From: Aureispira anguillae
Lineage (GTDB): Bacteria; Bacteroidota; Bacteroidia; Chitinophagales; Saprospiraceae
Assembly: GCF_026000115.1 (NCBI RefSeq)
Contig: NZ_AP026867.1
Span: 7,479,001-7,543,000 of the forward strand
Direction: 5' to 3'
DNA: 64,000 nucleotides
Below the pieces are notes generated by a model that was not told the origin of the DNA, did not search any database, and saw nothing but the letters and a program-made list of their open reading frames with translations. Below, piece by piece: positions 1 to 7,259 of the stretch; position 1 is the stretch's first letter; each line of letters begins with the position of its first letter. The position numbers and the translations under genes are program-made.

Positions 1-1769
1 TCTTGATTTTGGCGATTTTGGTTGTGGACAATAGATTCTAAGCCACTAAACAACATGCTAGGACGCATTAAATCTAGGTGTTGGTTAGAGGTGTTGTTGA
101 CATAAACCAAGCTATTTTCGTCCTGTGGCAAATATTTTTTGTAATATTCAGAACGAGTCATAGAGGTTGCCATCATCTCATTAAATCCAGAGCTAGTTAA
201 TAAATCTGCAATTAGATTTTTTACTTTGAATGGATTTGGGCTTGGTGCAAAAGAAAGCACAGAACTAACCGTGGTTGGTGTTTCTACCTTATTATACCCA
301 TAGATTCTCAAAATCTCCTCAATCACATCTGCATCTCTTGTCACATCCACCTTATTGGTAGGAATATCTACGGTCAATGCATCGGCTGTTTCTTCAAGGA
401 TGTTCATATCCAAATAGCCCAAAATCTTTTTAATGTCTTCTTTTGGAATATCTGCACCAATCAAATCCGTTACTTTTTCAAAACGAACGTTTACTTGAGC
501 ACGTTCTACAGGAGTTGGATACAAATCGATAACTTCTGAGGCAATCTTACCCCCTGCATATTCTTGAATCAATAAGGCAGCACGTTTTAAGGCATAAAGC
601 GTACCATTAGGATCTACTCCTTTTTCAAAACGAGTAGCCGCATCTGTACGCAATAAATGACGCATACTAGAGCGACGGATAGAAATGGCATTGAAGAAAG
701 CCGATTCTAAAAAGATATTAACGGTTTTATCCGTAACTCCTGATTGAATGCCTCCAAAAACCCCTGCAATACACATTCCATTGCCTTGACCATCACAAAT
801 CATCAAATCTTCGCTGCTCAATTCACGCTCTACTTCATCTAAGGTGGTAAATTTAGTTTTATCAGCTAAATTTTTGACAACAACAGATTGATCCGTTATT
901 TGATCATAATCAAAGGCGTGTAAGGGCTGTCCCAATTCATGCAACACGTAATTCGTAATGTCTACCACATTGTTTTTTGGCTCAATACCAATTGCTCTAA
1001 GGTGATTTTGCATCCATACAGGAGAATCCTTGATGGTTACTCCTTCTATACAAACACCTGAGTATCTAGGACAAGCTGCTGTGTTCTCAACGGCAACTTT
1101 AATTGCTAGATTGTTATTGTCGATTGTGAATTTGCTATTGTCAGGCTGTGTAAATGTACCTTGATCTTTGTAATTGGTTTTTAGCGCTGCTGCCAAATCA
1201 AAAGCAGTTCCTAGATGCCCTGTGGCATCAGAACGATTGGGCGTTAAGCCAATCTCATAAACAACATCACGAATGACTTGTTTGGAGAAATATTGAGCAG
1301 CAGGCATTCCTACCACTGCTTTTTCATCTTCTATAATAATAATACCATCGTGAGAAGTACCCAAACCGATTTCATCTTCTGCACAAATCATCCCTAAAGA
1401 TGCCTCTCCACGAATCTTGCCTTTTTTAATTTTGAAAGATTCCCCTTCAGGAGTGTACAGTAGGGTACCAACAGTAGCAACAACAACTTTTTTGCCAACT
1501 GCTTTTGGTGCATTAGGTGCGCCACAAACGATTTGCAAATGCTCATCTCCACCTACATTTACCGTGGTAACAGACAATTTATCCGCACCTGGGTGTTTTT
1601 GACACGTTAAGACTTCGCCAATCACTAAACCAGCAAGGCTACCTTTAATGGTTTCGTAGATTTCCATTCCTTCAACTTCCAATCCTATATTGGTCAGAAT
1701 ATCACTTACTTCGTCTTTTGATTCTTTTACGTCAACGTATTGTTTTAACCAATTTAGTGAAACTTTCAT
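1..1769 (-). CDS. pheT: Phenylalanine--tRNA ligase beta subunit (5' part; runs off the window)
   Basis: This is the beta chain of the cytoplasmic alpha2-beta2 phenylalanyl-tRNA synthetase, which helps charge tRNA-Phe and carries the editing site. The reading frame is open from the ATG at 1769 to the left edge, about 589 codons, against about 800 in the family, so the C-terminal part lies outside. The start MKVSLNWLKQYVDV is typical. An N-terminal EMAP/tRNA-binding-like domain follows (GADKLSVTTVNVG, IVCGAPN), then TPNRSDATGH, DITNYV and QPLHAFDYD of the B3/B4 region, and MCIAGVFGG. A B5-like stretch comes near the window edge. No pheS is visible here. Confidence 0.96.
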   Translation of the reverse strand, partial: MKVSLNWLKQYVDVKESKDEVSDILTNIGLEVEGMEIYETIKGSLAGLVIGEVLTCQKHPGADKLSVTTVNVGGDEHLQIVCGAPNAPKAVGKKVVVATVGTLLYTPEGESFKIKKGKIRGEASLGMICAEDEIGLGTSHDGIIIIEDEKAVVGMPAAQYFSKQVIRDVVYEIGLTPNRSDATGHLGTAFDLAAALKTNYKDQGTFTQPDNSKFTIDNNNLAIKVAVENTAACPRYSGVCIEGVTIKDSPVWMQNHLRAIGIEPKNNVVDITNYVLHELGQPLHAFDYDQITDQSVVVKNLADKTKFTTLDEVERELSSEDLMICDGQGNGMCIAGVFGGIQSGVTDKTVNIFLESAFFNAISIRRSSMRHLLRTDAATRFEKGVDPNGTLYALKRAALLIQEYAGGKIASEVIDLYPTPVERAQVNVRFEKVTDLIGADIPKEDIKKILGYLDMNILEETADALTVDIPTNKVDVTRDADVIEEILRIYGYNKVETPTTVSSVLSFAPSPNPFKVKNLIADLLTSSGFNEMMATSMTRSEYYKKYLPQDENSLVYVNNTSNQHLDLMRPSMLFSGLESIVHNQNRQNQ

Positions 1770-1869
1770 GGTCTATATTTATATTGTTAATAGTAGTTTC
1801 TAAAAATAAAAGCCAAAGATACAAATTTTCCTAGATTTTAATATTAGAAGTTGTTTAAAATAATCGTTA

Positions 1870-2056
1870 GTTCTATGTACAGGGCAAACTAAAAACAAAG
1901 TGCTCACGAGCAAAGCGAGCTAAAGTTTTTAGTATAAAATATAGAACCTTTGCTTAATGATGATTTGTATTTTAGGTCATGCTAATTCTTTGGTATGCTA
2001 TACCAAGCATACTTGTTCGCTTTGCTCATGAGCCAGCAAGCTGTGTCCTGTACTCA
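1870..2056. repeat. Nested intergenic palindrome
   Basis: The 17-bp arms 1902-1918 and 2017-2033 pair with one mismatch (GCTCACGAGCAAAGCGA against TCGCTTTGCTCATGAGC). They are enclosed by outer arms with GTACAGG and CCTGTAC. Near the centre is a hairpin, TTGGTAT-GCT-ATACCAA, at about 1990-2006. The element lies in the 820-bp space between pheT and the next gene and encodes no credible ORF. A similar TTGGTA/ATACCAA core is found near 31720. It is probably a dispersed non-autonomous element or a processed RNA structure; the function is unknown. Confidence 0.6.
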
Positions 2057-2187
2057 ATAGTTAGTTTGAACCTATCCATAAGAAAGCGTTTGTTTGCATT
2101 GTTTGTGAAGCTATTTTATTTTTTTTAACAGTTTATTAGCTGAATTGTACTGTTCATTAGAAAAAATGTCGCATTCGAAGAATGCAG

Positions 2188-2218
2188 TTGCGAGGTCTTT
2201 CTAAAAGGCCTATTTTTG
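2188..2218 (+). promoter_or_regulatory. Promoter of small-RNA-like unit 1
   Basis: TTG (2188-2190), a 20-bp spacer, then TATTTTTG (2211-2218) match the Bacteroidota consensus TTG-N19/20-TAnnTTTG. The 45 bp upstream (from about 2142) resemble the sequence before the promoters at 2473, 3797, 4095 and 4392. Confidence 0.6.
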
Positions 2219-2224
2219 TATTAA

Positions 2225-2361
2225 CAAATAAGGAAGTGAAGATGCTTGATTAAACAAAAACCTTTGAAATGATAAGCTAAACGTTAATACCCACAAAACA
2301 ATCCTAAATCCATGCAATCATGAAGAAGGTAGGCCAATCGATTTTCGATTGGCTTTTTTTT
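2225..2361 (+). ncRNA. Small-RNA-like unit 1
   Basis: The predicted transcript is about 137 nt. It starts about 7 nt after the TATTTTTG box and ends in an intrinsic terminator (stem GCCAATCGA/TCGATTGGC, loop TTT, eight T). Its 3' half (from AATCCTAAATCCATG, about 2299) is nearly the same as in the four other copies at 3575-4575, while its 5' half differs. No conserved ORF is present. That it is transcribed is inferred from the promoter and terminator alone. Confidence 0.55.
2333..2361 (+). terminator. Intrinsic terminator of unit 1
   Basis: A perfect 9-bp stem (2333-2341 with 2345-2353) with a TTT loop is followed by eight T. The same hairpin closes the units ending at 3684, 3981, 4278 and 4575. 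Confidence 0.8.
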
Positions 2362-2472
2362 GTGCTAAGGGGAGCGATATAACAAAGACTGTCCATCAAA
2401 AAACTTAAAAAAACGCTTTACTGGTTAAGTTGTGTTATTCATTAGAAAAATTGTAGCATTCAAAAAAAACAG

Positions 2473-2503
2473 TTGCAAAGGGAATGAAGAAGGGCTAGAT
2501 TTG
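2473..2503 (+). promoter_or_regulatory. Promoter of the cysteine-rich lipoprotein gene
   Basis: TTG at 2473-2475, a 20-bp spacer, then TAGATTTG at 2496-2503. The 50 bp before it (2424-2472, containing TTCATTAGAAAAA and GCATTCA) are a diverged copy of the module in front of the small-RNA-like units. The expected 5' leader to the ATG at 2590 is about 80 nt. Confidence 0.65.
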
Positions 2504-2589
2504 TGTTGTAAACAAAACCAATAAATATAAGTGTTTTGTAAAATAAATTTGTTTTAAATATTAAATTAAAAAATTAAACTCAGTTAAAC

Positions 2590-3276
2590 ATGAAGAATTT
2601 ATTTTTATTGCCTCTATGCTTTTTAAGCATATCTATTATAGCTTTTTCTTGCAAAAAAGATACTGTTGAAATTGATACATTAGAAAGCAGCGAAAGCAGT
2701 GAAAGGAGCGAATTAATAAGTACGCTATCAATTGATGGTCAGTTAATAGAGACAGAAGACGATATAAAAGCTGACCTTCAACTTTTCAAGGATGGGACAA
2801 TAGAGGGTTCACTGAATCTATATGGCCCCCAAACAGTAAAAGTTAAGGCAAAGGAAAGCGAAGAAACAGGAATTTCAAAAATTGAAGACAAGGGAAATTC
2901 AATGTATCATGTTACGAAAGATGGAATTATTCATATATTAAAAAACGTTAGTATTTCGAATGGCCTTATTACAGGTGATTACATGACAGAAAACAGTGAA
3001 GGAATCGCTTCTGTTAGTTTCAGAATGGCCTCTAGTCTTATAACTGAAGATATGAATATAGAATATGGCATCAATGAAGCTTTCCCGTGGTTAATTTTCC
3101 CTGCTATAGGTGGAGTTATCACAGTAGTAAATTGTGCTTATGAAAGAAGCGCAGCTCGTTCAGCTTGCCACAACTCATACAATCAGCAAATGTTCACTTG
3201 TGGATGTTCCTGTATAATGAACTTCAGTGCTGGCTTCTGTGGTGGGGACTGCGATATAGATTGTACTTACGAATAA
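2590..3276 (+). CDS. Cysteine-rich lipoprotein, unknown function
   Basis: A 228-residue protein with a lipoprotein signal (MKNLFLLPLCFLSISIIAFSC; lipid-modified Cys at about 21), then an acidic linker. The middle is predicted beta-rich, with a phrase like a repeated-strand domain (DGTIEGSLNLYG). The last 50 residues hold eight or more cysteines (CAYERSAARSAC, CGCSC, CGGDCDIDC), suggesting a disulfide-knotted or metal-binding tail outside the cytoplasm. I do not recognise the family. It is followed after 10 nt by a tiny membrane-protein ORF and then a terminator, so the two probably form one transcript. It shares its promoter module with the adjacent small-RNA-like units. Confidence 0.8.
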   Translation: MKNLFLLPLCFLSISIIAFSCKKDTVEIDTLESSESSERSELISTLSIDGQLIETEDDIKADLQLFKDGTIEGSLNLYGPQTVKVKAKESEETGISKIEDKGNSMYHVTKDGIIHILKNVSISNGLITGDYMTENSEGIASVSFRMASSLITEDMNIEYGINEAFPWLIFPAIGGVITVVNCAYERSAARSACHNSYNQQMFTCGCSCIMNFSAGFCGGDCDIDCTYE

Positions 3277-3286
3277 GTAAAACATT

Positions 3287-3409
3287 ATGATAAATCAAAA
3301 ACAAAATACAGAAAGAGAGCCTTTTATTAATAATAGCCTTTGGTGTTGGATTGCTCTTTTTACTGCTTTAGGTATTAGTGTATTAATTATGCTTTTTGAC
3401 AAAATATAG
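3287..3409 (+). CDS. Small single-span membrane protein (40 aa)
   Basis: The ATG at 3287 is 10 nt after the lipoprotein stop and the TAG is at 3407-3409. The protein begins MINQKQNTEREPFINN and continues with one hydrophobic segment of about 23 residues (WCWIALFTALG.. to ..IMLF), ending DKI. The charge pattern fits a single-span inner-membrane peptide. Position before the terminator at 3422 supports co-transcription with the lipoprotein. The function is unknown, and at this size a chance ORF cannot be excluded. Confidence 0.5.
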   Translation: MINQKQNTEREPFINNSLWCWIALFTALGISVLIMLFDKI

Positions 3410-3421
3410 TGATCTATAATC

Positions 3422-3455
3422 AGAGCGTAACATTTTTGGATGTTGCGCTCTTTTT
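3422..3455 (+). terminator. Intrinsic terminator after lipoprotein/mini-protein pair
   Basis: A 12-bp stem (AGAGCGTAACAT with ATGTTGCGCTCT, one G-U pair) with a short T/G loop is followed by a T run at 3451-3455. Confidence 0.8.
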
Positions 3456-3574
3456 CACTTTATTGCTCAGGCAAAAGACAAAATACATCATTGAACAACT
3501 AGCGATCTATTTTTAGAGAAATTGTTTACGTTTTAATTGACGACTTTTGGGGATCTAATACTTAGCTATGAAAG

Positions 3575-3684
3575 AGATGAATATGCCTTTTGAGTGATGT
3601 GCTAAACCTTAGCGCTCATAAAATAATCCTAAATCCATGCAATCATGAAGAAGGTAGACCAATCGATTTTCGATTGGCTTTTTT
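3575..3684 (+). ncRNA. Small-RNA-like unit 2 (5' part degraded)
   Basis: From about 3575 this matches units 3-5 (ATGAATATGCC, CTAAACCTTAGCGCTC, AATCCTAAATCCATG), and it ends with the same hairpin. One base change opens the outer stem pair (GACC for GGCC), and there are six T. Unlike the other copies there is no recognisable TTG-N20-TAnnTTTG upstream, so this copy may be silent or read from elsewhere. Confidence 0.4.
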
Positions 3685-3796
3685 ATGAATTTGGGGTTTA
3701 TATGCTAAAGAATCCTCGGCAAAAAAACTTGAAAAAACGCTTCGTTGGTTGAATTGTACCATTCATTAGAAAAACTGCATGATTCAGAGAAAATGG

Positions 3797-3827
3797 TTGC
3801 AAGGAGCCTCCAAAAGGCCTATATTTG
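3797..3827 (+). promoter_or_regulatory. Promoter of small-RNA-like unit 3
   Basis: TTG 3797-3799, a 20-bp spacer, TATATTTG 3820-3827. The conserved upstream module starts near 3720. Confidence 0.7.
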
Positions 3828-3833
3828 TATTAA

Positions 3834-3981
3834 AGAACTAAAACAACTAAGACGCATGAATATGCCTTCTGAATGACGAGCTAAATCCTAGTACCCTCTA
3901 AACCTTAGCGCTCATAAAATAATCCTAAATCCATGGAGTCATGAAGAAGGTAGGCCAATCGAAAATCGATTGGCTTTTTTT
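3834..3981 (+). ncRNA. Small-RNA-like unit 3
   Basis: The predicted RNA of about 148 nt is almost identical to units 4 and 5. Visible features are a GCAT-GAAT-ATGC mini-hairpin, a weak pairing of GAGCTAA with TTAGCGCTC, TCCATGGA, and the final hairpin GCCAATCGA-AAA-TCGATTGGC followed by seven T. The only in-frame ATGs give peptides of under 15 codons, and one of these overlaps the terminator, so an RNA product is more likely than a protein. Confidence 0.6.
3954..3981 (+). terminator. Intrinsic terminator of unit 3 (AAA loop)
   Basis: A 9-bp perfect stem, loop AAA (TTT in units 1, 2 and 5), seven T. Confidence 0.8.
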
Positions 3982-4094
3982 ATGAATTGTGGGGCTGTAT
4001 GGTAAAGACTGATTGGCAAAAAATCCTTAAAAAAACGCTTCATTGGTTGAATTGTACCATTCGTTAGAAAAACTGCATGATTCAGAGAAAACGA

Positions 4095-4125
4095 TTGCAA
4101 GGAGCCTCCAAAAGGCCTATATTTG
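4095..4125 (+). promoter_or_regulatory. Promoter of small-RNA-like unit 4
   Basis: TTG 4095-4097, a 20-bp spacer, TATATTTG 4118-4125. It lies 298 bp after the equivalent element of unit 3. Confidence 0.7.
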
Positions 4126-4131
4126 TATTAA

Positions 4132-4278
4132 GAACTAAAACAACTAAGACGCATGAATATGCCTTCTGAATGACGAGCTAAATCCTAGTACCCTCTAAAC
4201 CTTAGCGCTCATAAAATAATCCTAAATCCATGGAGTTATGAAGAAGGTAGGCCAATCGAAAATCGATTGGCTTTTTTT
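4132..4278 (+). ncRNA. Small-RNA-like unit 4
   Basis: A near-identical tandem copy of unit 3, predicted at about 147 nt. It ends in the hairpin at 4251-4271 (loop AAA) followed by seven T. The whole unit including its upstream module repeats with a period of 297-298 bp. Confidence 0.6.
4251..4278 (+). terminator. Intrinsic terminator of unit 4 (AAA loop)
   Basis: GCCAATCGA-AAA-TCGATTGGC plus seven T. Confidence 0.8.
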
Positions 4279-4391
4279 ATGAATTGTAGGGCTGTATGGT
4301 AAAGACTGATTGGCAAAAAATCCTTAAAAAAACGCTTCATTGGTTGAATTGTACCATTCATTAGAAAAACTGCATGATTCAGAGAAAACGA

Positions 4392-4422
4392 TTGCAAGGA
4401 GCCTCCAAAAGGCCTATATTTG
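4392..4422 (+). promoter_or_regulatory. Promoter of small-RNA-like unit 5
   Basis: TTG 4392-4394, a 20-bp spacer, TATATTTG 4415-4422. Confidence 0.7.
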
Positions 4423-4428
4423 TATTAA

Positions 4429-4575
4429 GAACTAAAACAACTAAGACGCATGAATATGCCTTCTGAATGACGAGCTAAATCCTAGTACCCTCTAAACCTT
4501 AGCACTCATAAAATAATCCTAAATCCATGGAGTCATGAAGAAGGTAGGCCAATCGATTTTCGATTGGCTTTTTTT
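4429..4575 (+). ncRNA. Small-RNA-like unit 5
   Basis: The last tandem copy, almost identical to units 3 and 4 (for example AGCACTC for AGCGCTC). The terminator loop is TTT, as in units 1 and 2. It faces the convergent small gene at 4624-4851. Confidence 0.6.
4548..4575 (+). terminator. Intrinsic terminator of unit 5 (TTT loop)
   Basis: GCCAATCGA-TTT-TCGATTGGC plus seven T. Confidence 0.8.
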
Positions 4576-4623
4576 ATTTTGAAATGATTTAATTAGGGAG
4601 AATCTGGGATTTATAGGATATCT

Positions 4624-4851
4624 TTATTCATCTTTATTGGAGACAGGAGGGGTCTTAGCTTTTACAATTTCACAATTTCCTTCTAATTCCTTATAGGCAA
4701 ACATATAAGTAGTGATGGCTTTTTTTGCATCTCTCTCAGAACCGTAAATTTTAGCTTGTTTTTTAGTACCTAAAATAGCATCGATTGTTGCAATTCTTCT
4801 ATTGCGAGTACGTTTGATATATCGATGCCCAAATTTTACATAGTAACCCAT
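4624..4851 (-). CDS. Small basic hypothetical protein (75 aa)
   Basis: MGYYVKFGHRYIKRTRNRR leads a basic, probably cytoplasmic protein without a signal peptide or membrane span. The middle (KKQAKIYGSERDAKKAITTYMFAYKELEGNC) reads as a helix-rich segment, and the tail is charged. I do not recognise a family. It is read toward the small-RNA-like array and is convergent with unit 5. The 327 bp upstream, to the stop of the response regulator, hold no other gene. The open frame and composition support a real gene, but there is no operon partner. Confidence 0.6.
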   Translation of the reverse strand: MGYYVKFGHRYIKRTRNRRIATIDAILGTKKQAKIYGSERDAKKAITTYMFAYKELEGNCEIVKAKTPPVSNKDE

Positions 4852-5178
4852 GTTTTTTTATTGTTAAAAATGAATAGAGTTGTTTTTTGGGATCTAGCCT
4901 AGGGCTAGAAGGCTAAAATACATTTTTTTGTTAAAAAATAGAAGTTTTATTTGATCTTAGCCGATAGGTGGTTACTAATTGATAAATAGGTCTAAATACA
5001 ACTGATTCGTTTAGTTGTTTGTAATGAGTGTTTTATATAATTTAAATATAATTATTTTATTGTTATATATTTGATAACTATGTCAAAATATCTTTTTATT
5101 ATGATAAAATTGAGATAAATGCCTTCAAGAATTAGGGATAGGATTTATGGAAATGGTTTTTGAGGTAAGCACAAACGT
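4852..5178. other. Intergenic space, no gene seen
   Basis: An AT-rich stretch between two minus-strand genes. It should contain the promoter of the 75-aa gene, but I could not identify a box with confidence. No palindrome of the families seen elsewhere is present. Confidence 0.5.
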
Positions 5179-5868
5179 TTATTGGGGAGGAACATTAAAA
5201 ATAAAACCAACTCCAAAAACATTTTCAATGCTTAAGTTTGAATCTGCCTTAAGGTATTTACGAATTTTCGAGATAAATACATCCAAACTCCTGCCCAAAA
5301 AGTAATCATTTTCTCCCCATAAATCAATTAACATATCTTCTCGTTTGATAAGGTGGTTTCGATGATCAAATAAATATTTAAGAATACTGCTTTCTTTTTC
5401 CGTCATTCGTTTGGTACAATTATTAATCGTTAAAGACTGGTTTTTGAAGTTAACAATATAGTTACCAATTGAAATAATCTCCAATTGAGTATCTTGCTTG
5501 TTTTGGAGCACTCTACGAGTAATGGCTTTAATTTTCCAAAGTAATTCTTCTTCGTCAAATGGTTTGGTGATATAATCGTCAGCTCCTAACTTATAGCCTT
5601 TTAATTTATCCTCTTTTAGTGATTTTGCAGTGATAAAGATGATAGGAACTTTTGTATTGTGTTTTCGAATTTGTTTTGCCAATGAAAACCCATCCATTTG
5701 AGGCATCATTATATCCAATAGACATAAGTCAAAATGATGCTTTTGAAATGCTTTTAATGCTAAAGCTCCGTCTTTGCAAAGCTTTACACTAAAACCTTCT
5801 GTTTCTAAATAATCGACCAAAAGAATTCCTAAATTAAGATCATCTTCAGCAAGTAGAATATTAAACAT
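5179..5868 (-). CDS. OmpR/PhoB-family response regulator
   Basis: A 229-residue DNA-binding response regulator. The receiver domain (about 1-120) has the acidic pair EDD near the start, the phospho-acceptor Asp in LLDIMMPQMDG (about 52), the Thr of FITAK and the Lys of ITKPFD. A winged-helix output domain (about 130-227) ends with DVFISKIRKYLKADSNLSIENVFGVGFIF, the usual recognition helix and wing. It starts 2 nt after the stop of the kinase gene, so the two are co-transcribed. The four 11-bp repeats at 7147-7190 in front of the divergent gene are a good candidate for its binding site. Confidence 0.95.
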   Translation of the reverse strand: MFNILLAEDDLNLGILLVDYLETEGFSVKLCKDGALALKAFQKHHFDLCLLDIMMPQMDGFSLAKQIRKHNTKVPIIFITAKSLKEDKLKGYKLGADDYITKPFDEEELLWKIKAITRRVLQNKQDTQLEIISIGNYIVNFKNQSLTINNCTKRMTEKESSILKYLFDHRNHLIKREDMLIDLWGENDYFLGRSLDVFISKIRKYLKADSNLSIENVFGVGFIFNVPPQ

Positions 5869-5870
5869 TT

Positions 5871-7097
5871 TTAGTTATTGGGTAATGTGATTGTAAATCT
5901 TGCTCCTTTTCCTTTTTCGCTCTGAAGCTCAATAGATCCTTGGTGCAATTCAATAATTTTTTTTAAGTAGGCTAGTCCCAGCCCAAACCCCTTTACATTA
6001 TGAACGTCTCCAGTTGGAATTCTAAAAAACGTATCAAATATTTTCTTTTGATACTCCTTTTCAATGCCAATCCCTTTGTCTGTGATTATAATGCTTAAAA
6101 ATTGCCCTTTATTAATGGTTTGGATCGATATTTCAGTTGTTTTTTTAGAATATTTAATGGCATTATCTATGAGGTTGTGTAATGCGTTGGTAAGGTGTGT
6201 TTTATCTGCTGTTATTATAGGGTTTTGAGCGTCTAAGTGCAAAGCAAGATTTCCTTTTTTGTGCTCAATTTGCAAGCGAATGCATTTGAGCGAACCAGAA
6301 ATTAGTTCGTGGACATTTAAGCGTGTCTTTTGTAAGGGAATTTCTCCTCGTTCAAGTCCAGTCATGCCTAAAACCTGTTCCACTTGGAGTCTTAACTTTT
6401 CATTCTCTTCCAATATAATTTCTGAATAGTGTCTGAGTTTATCTTCTTTTTTTAGCGCTATATTTTTTAAAATCATTTTTCCTGCCAGTGCAATATTGGT
6501 CAAGGGAGTTTTTAATTCATGGGTCATATTATTCATGAAGTCCGTTGTGTGTTCGGATATTTTCTTCTCCTTAAGAAGGGATAAAGTAGTTTGCCAAAAC
6601 ATAATCAAAACAACGAGAATTAAAATAACAGAAGTAATGAACATAGAACCCATTTCTGCTATGATAAATTGTTTTTTGTCAGAGAAACTTAACTTCAATT
6701 CAAACCGCTGCTGATTGGCTAATCTTTCCAAATGTTTATTGTAGACATAATTGGTGGATGCATTGGCGCTATAAGTTGTTGGTTTGGCGATAATGAAAGA
6801 ATAATCAATATGAAAATTATAAAAATTCATATAATGGGTAAATAAAGAATCTATTTTGTGCGCTACATTTTCTTCTAATTTGGAAATACCATCAGGACTG
6901 ACACAAGCTCCAATTTTTTGACAGGTTTCTTGGTCGGCTGAAATTGCTTCCGTTGTTTTAGAAAGGACTATATTGGCTTTTTCATTGAATAATTCTTCCT
7001 TGATATTGGCAGCTTGAAAGATCCAATTTACTTGAATAATCAATATAACGGATAAGGCAACTGAAGAAAGGGCAATGAATAAATAAGTTCTGTTCAT
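5871..7097 (-). CDS. Membrane sensor histidine kinase
   Basis: A 408-residue two-span sensor kinase. A first membrane helix (about 5-27) and a second (about 150-172) enclose a periplasmic sensor region with two cysteines (CQKIGAC) that could form a disulfide. Next are the dimerisation/phosphoacceptor box MTHELKTPLT (His about 194) and the ATP-binding domain with N box DNAIKYS, G1 DKGIGI and G2 GFGLGLAYL. Its partner is the response regulator immediately downstream. The gene is divergent from the secreted protein at 7260, which may be its target. The sensed signal cannot be told from the sequence. Confidence 0.95.
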   Translation of the reverse strand: MNRTYLFIALSSVALSVILIIQVNWIFQAANIKEELFNEKANIVLSKTTEAISADQETCQKIGACVSPDGISKLEENVAHKIDSLFTHYMNFYNFHIDYSFIIAKPTTYSANASTNYVYNKHLERLANQQRFELKLSFSDKKQFIIAEMGSMFITSVILILVVLIMFWQTTLSLLKEKKISEHTTDFMNNMTHELKTPLTNIALAGKMILKNIALKKEDKLRHYSEIILEENEKLRLQVEQVLGMTGLERGEIPLQKTRLNVHELISGSLKCIRLQIEHKKGNLALHLDAQNPIITADKTHLTNALHNLIDNAIKYSKKTTEISIQTINKGQFLSIIITDKGIGIEKEYQKKIFDTFFRIPTGDVHNVKGFGLGLAYLKKIIELHQGSIELQSEKGKGARFTITLPNN

Positions 7098-7146
7098 GTT
7101 TGTTGGATTGGATCAAATTTAGCTATTTTATACCATATATACTCAC

Positions 7147-7190
7147 TTATTAACAAGTTAATAACAAGTCAATAACGACTGAATAACAAG
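7147..7190. promoter_or_regulatory. Four adjacent 11-bp direct repeats, probable response-regulator operator
   Basis: The repeats TTATTAACAAG, TTAATAACAAG, TCAATAACGAC and TGAATAACAAG follow one another without gaps. They end 19 bp before the TATATTTG box of the divergent gene, where a TTG -33 box would normally sit. OmpR-family regulators bind direct repeats at one-helical-turn spacing, so this is a likely operator for the neighbouring regulator. The assignment is inferred from position and spacing. Confidence 0.6.
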
Positions 7191-7209
7191 GTCTATCCCG
7201 ATTCAAAAC

Positions 7210-7217
7210 TATATTTG
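7210..7217 (+). promoter_or_regulatory. -7 box of the secreted-protein gene
   Basis: TATATTTG lies 42 bp before the ATG at 7260. No TTG stands at the usual distance upstream, which fits an activator-dependent promoter. It also argues against the in-frame ATG-like start at 7215, which would overlap the box. Confidence 0.6.
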
Positions 7218-7259
7218 TTGTATCAATTTAGTAATGTAAATTATATAAACTACAACACA

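Noticed and set aside
1417-1602. Plus-strand ORF inside pheT
   Set aside because: It is a shadow of the minus-strand pheT frame with no independent support.
2188-4575. CRISPR-like or tandem peptide-coding repeats
   Set aside because: The period is about 297 bp with no spacers. The small ORFs in the units (6 to 20 codons) are not conserved between copies and one overlaps the terminator stem.
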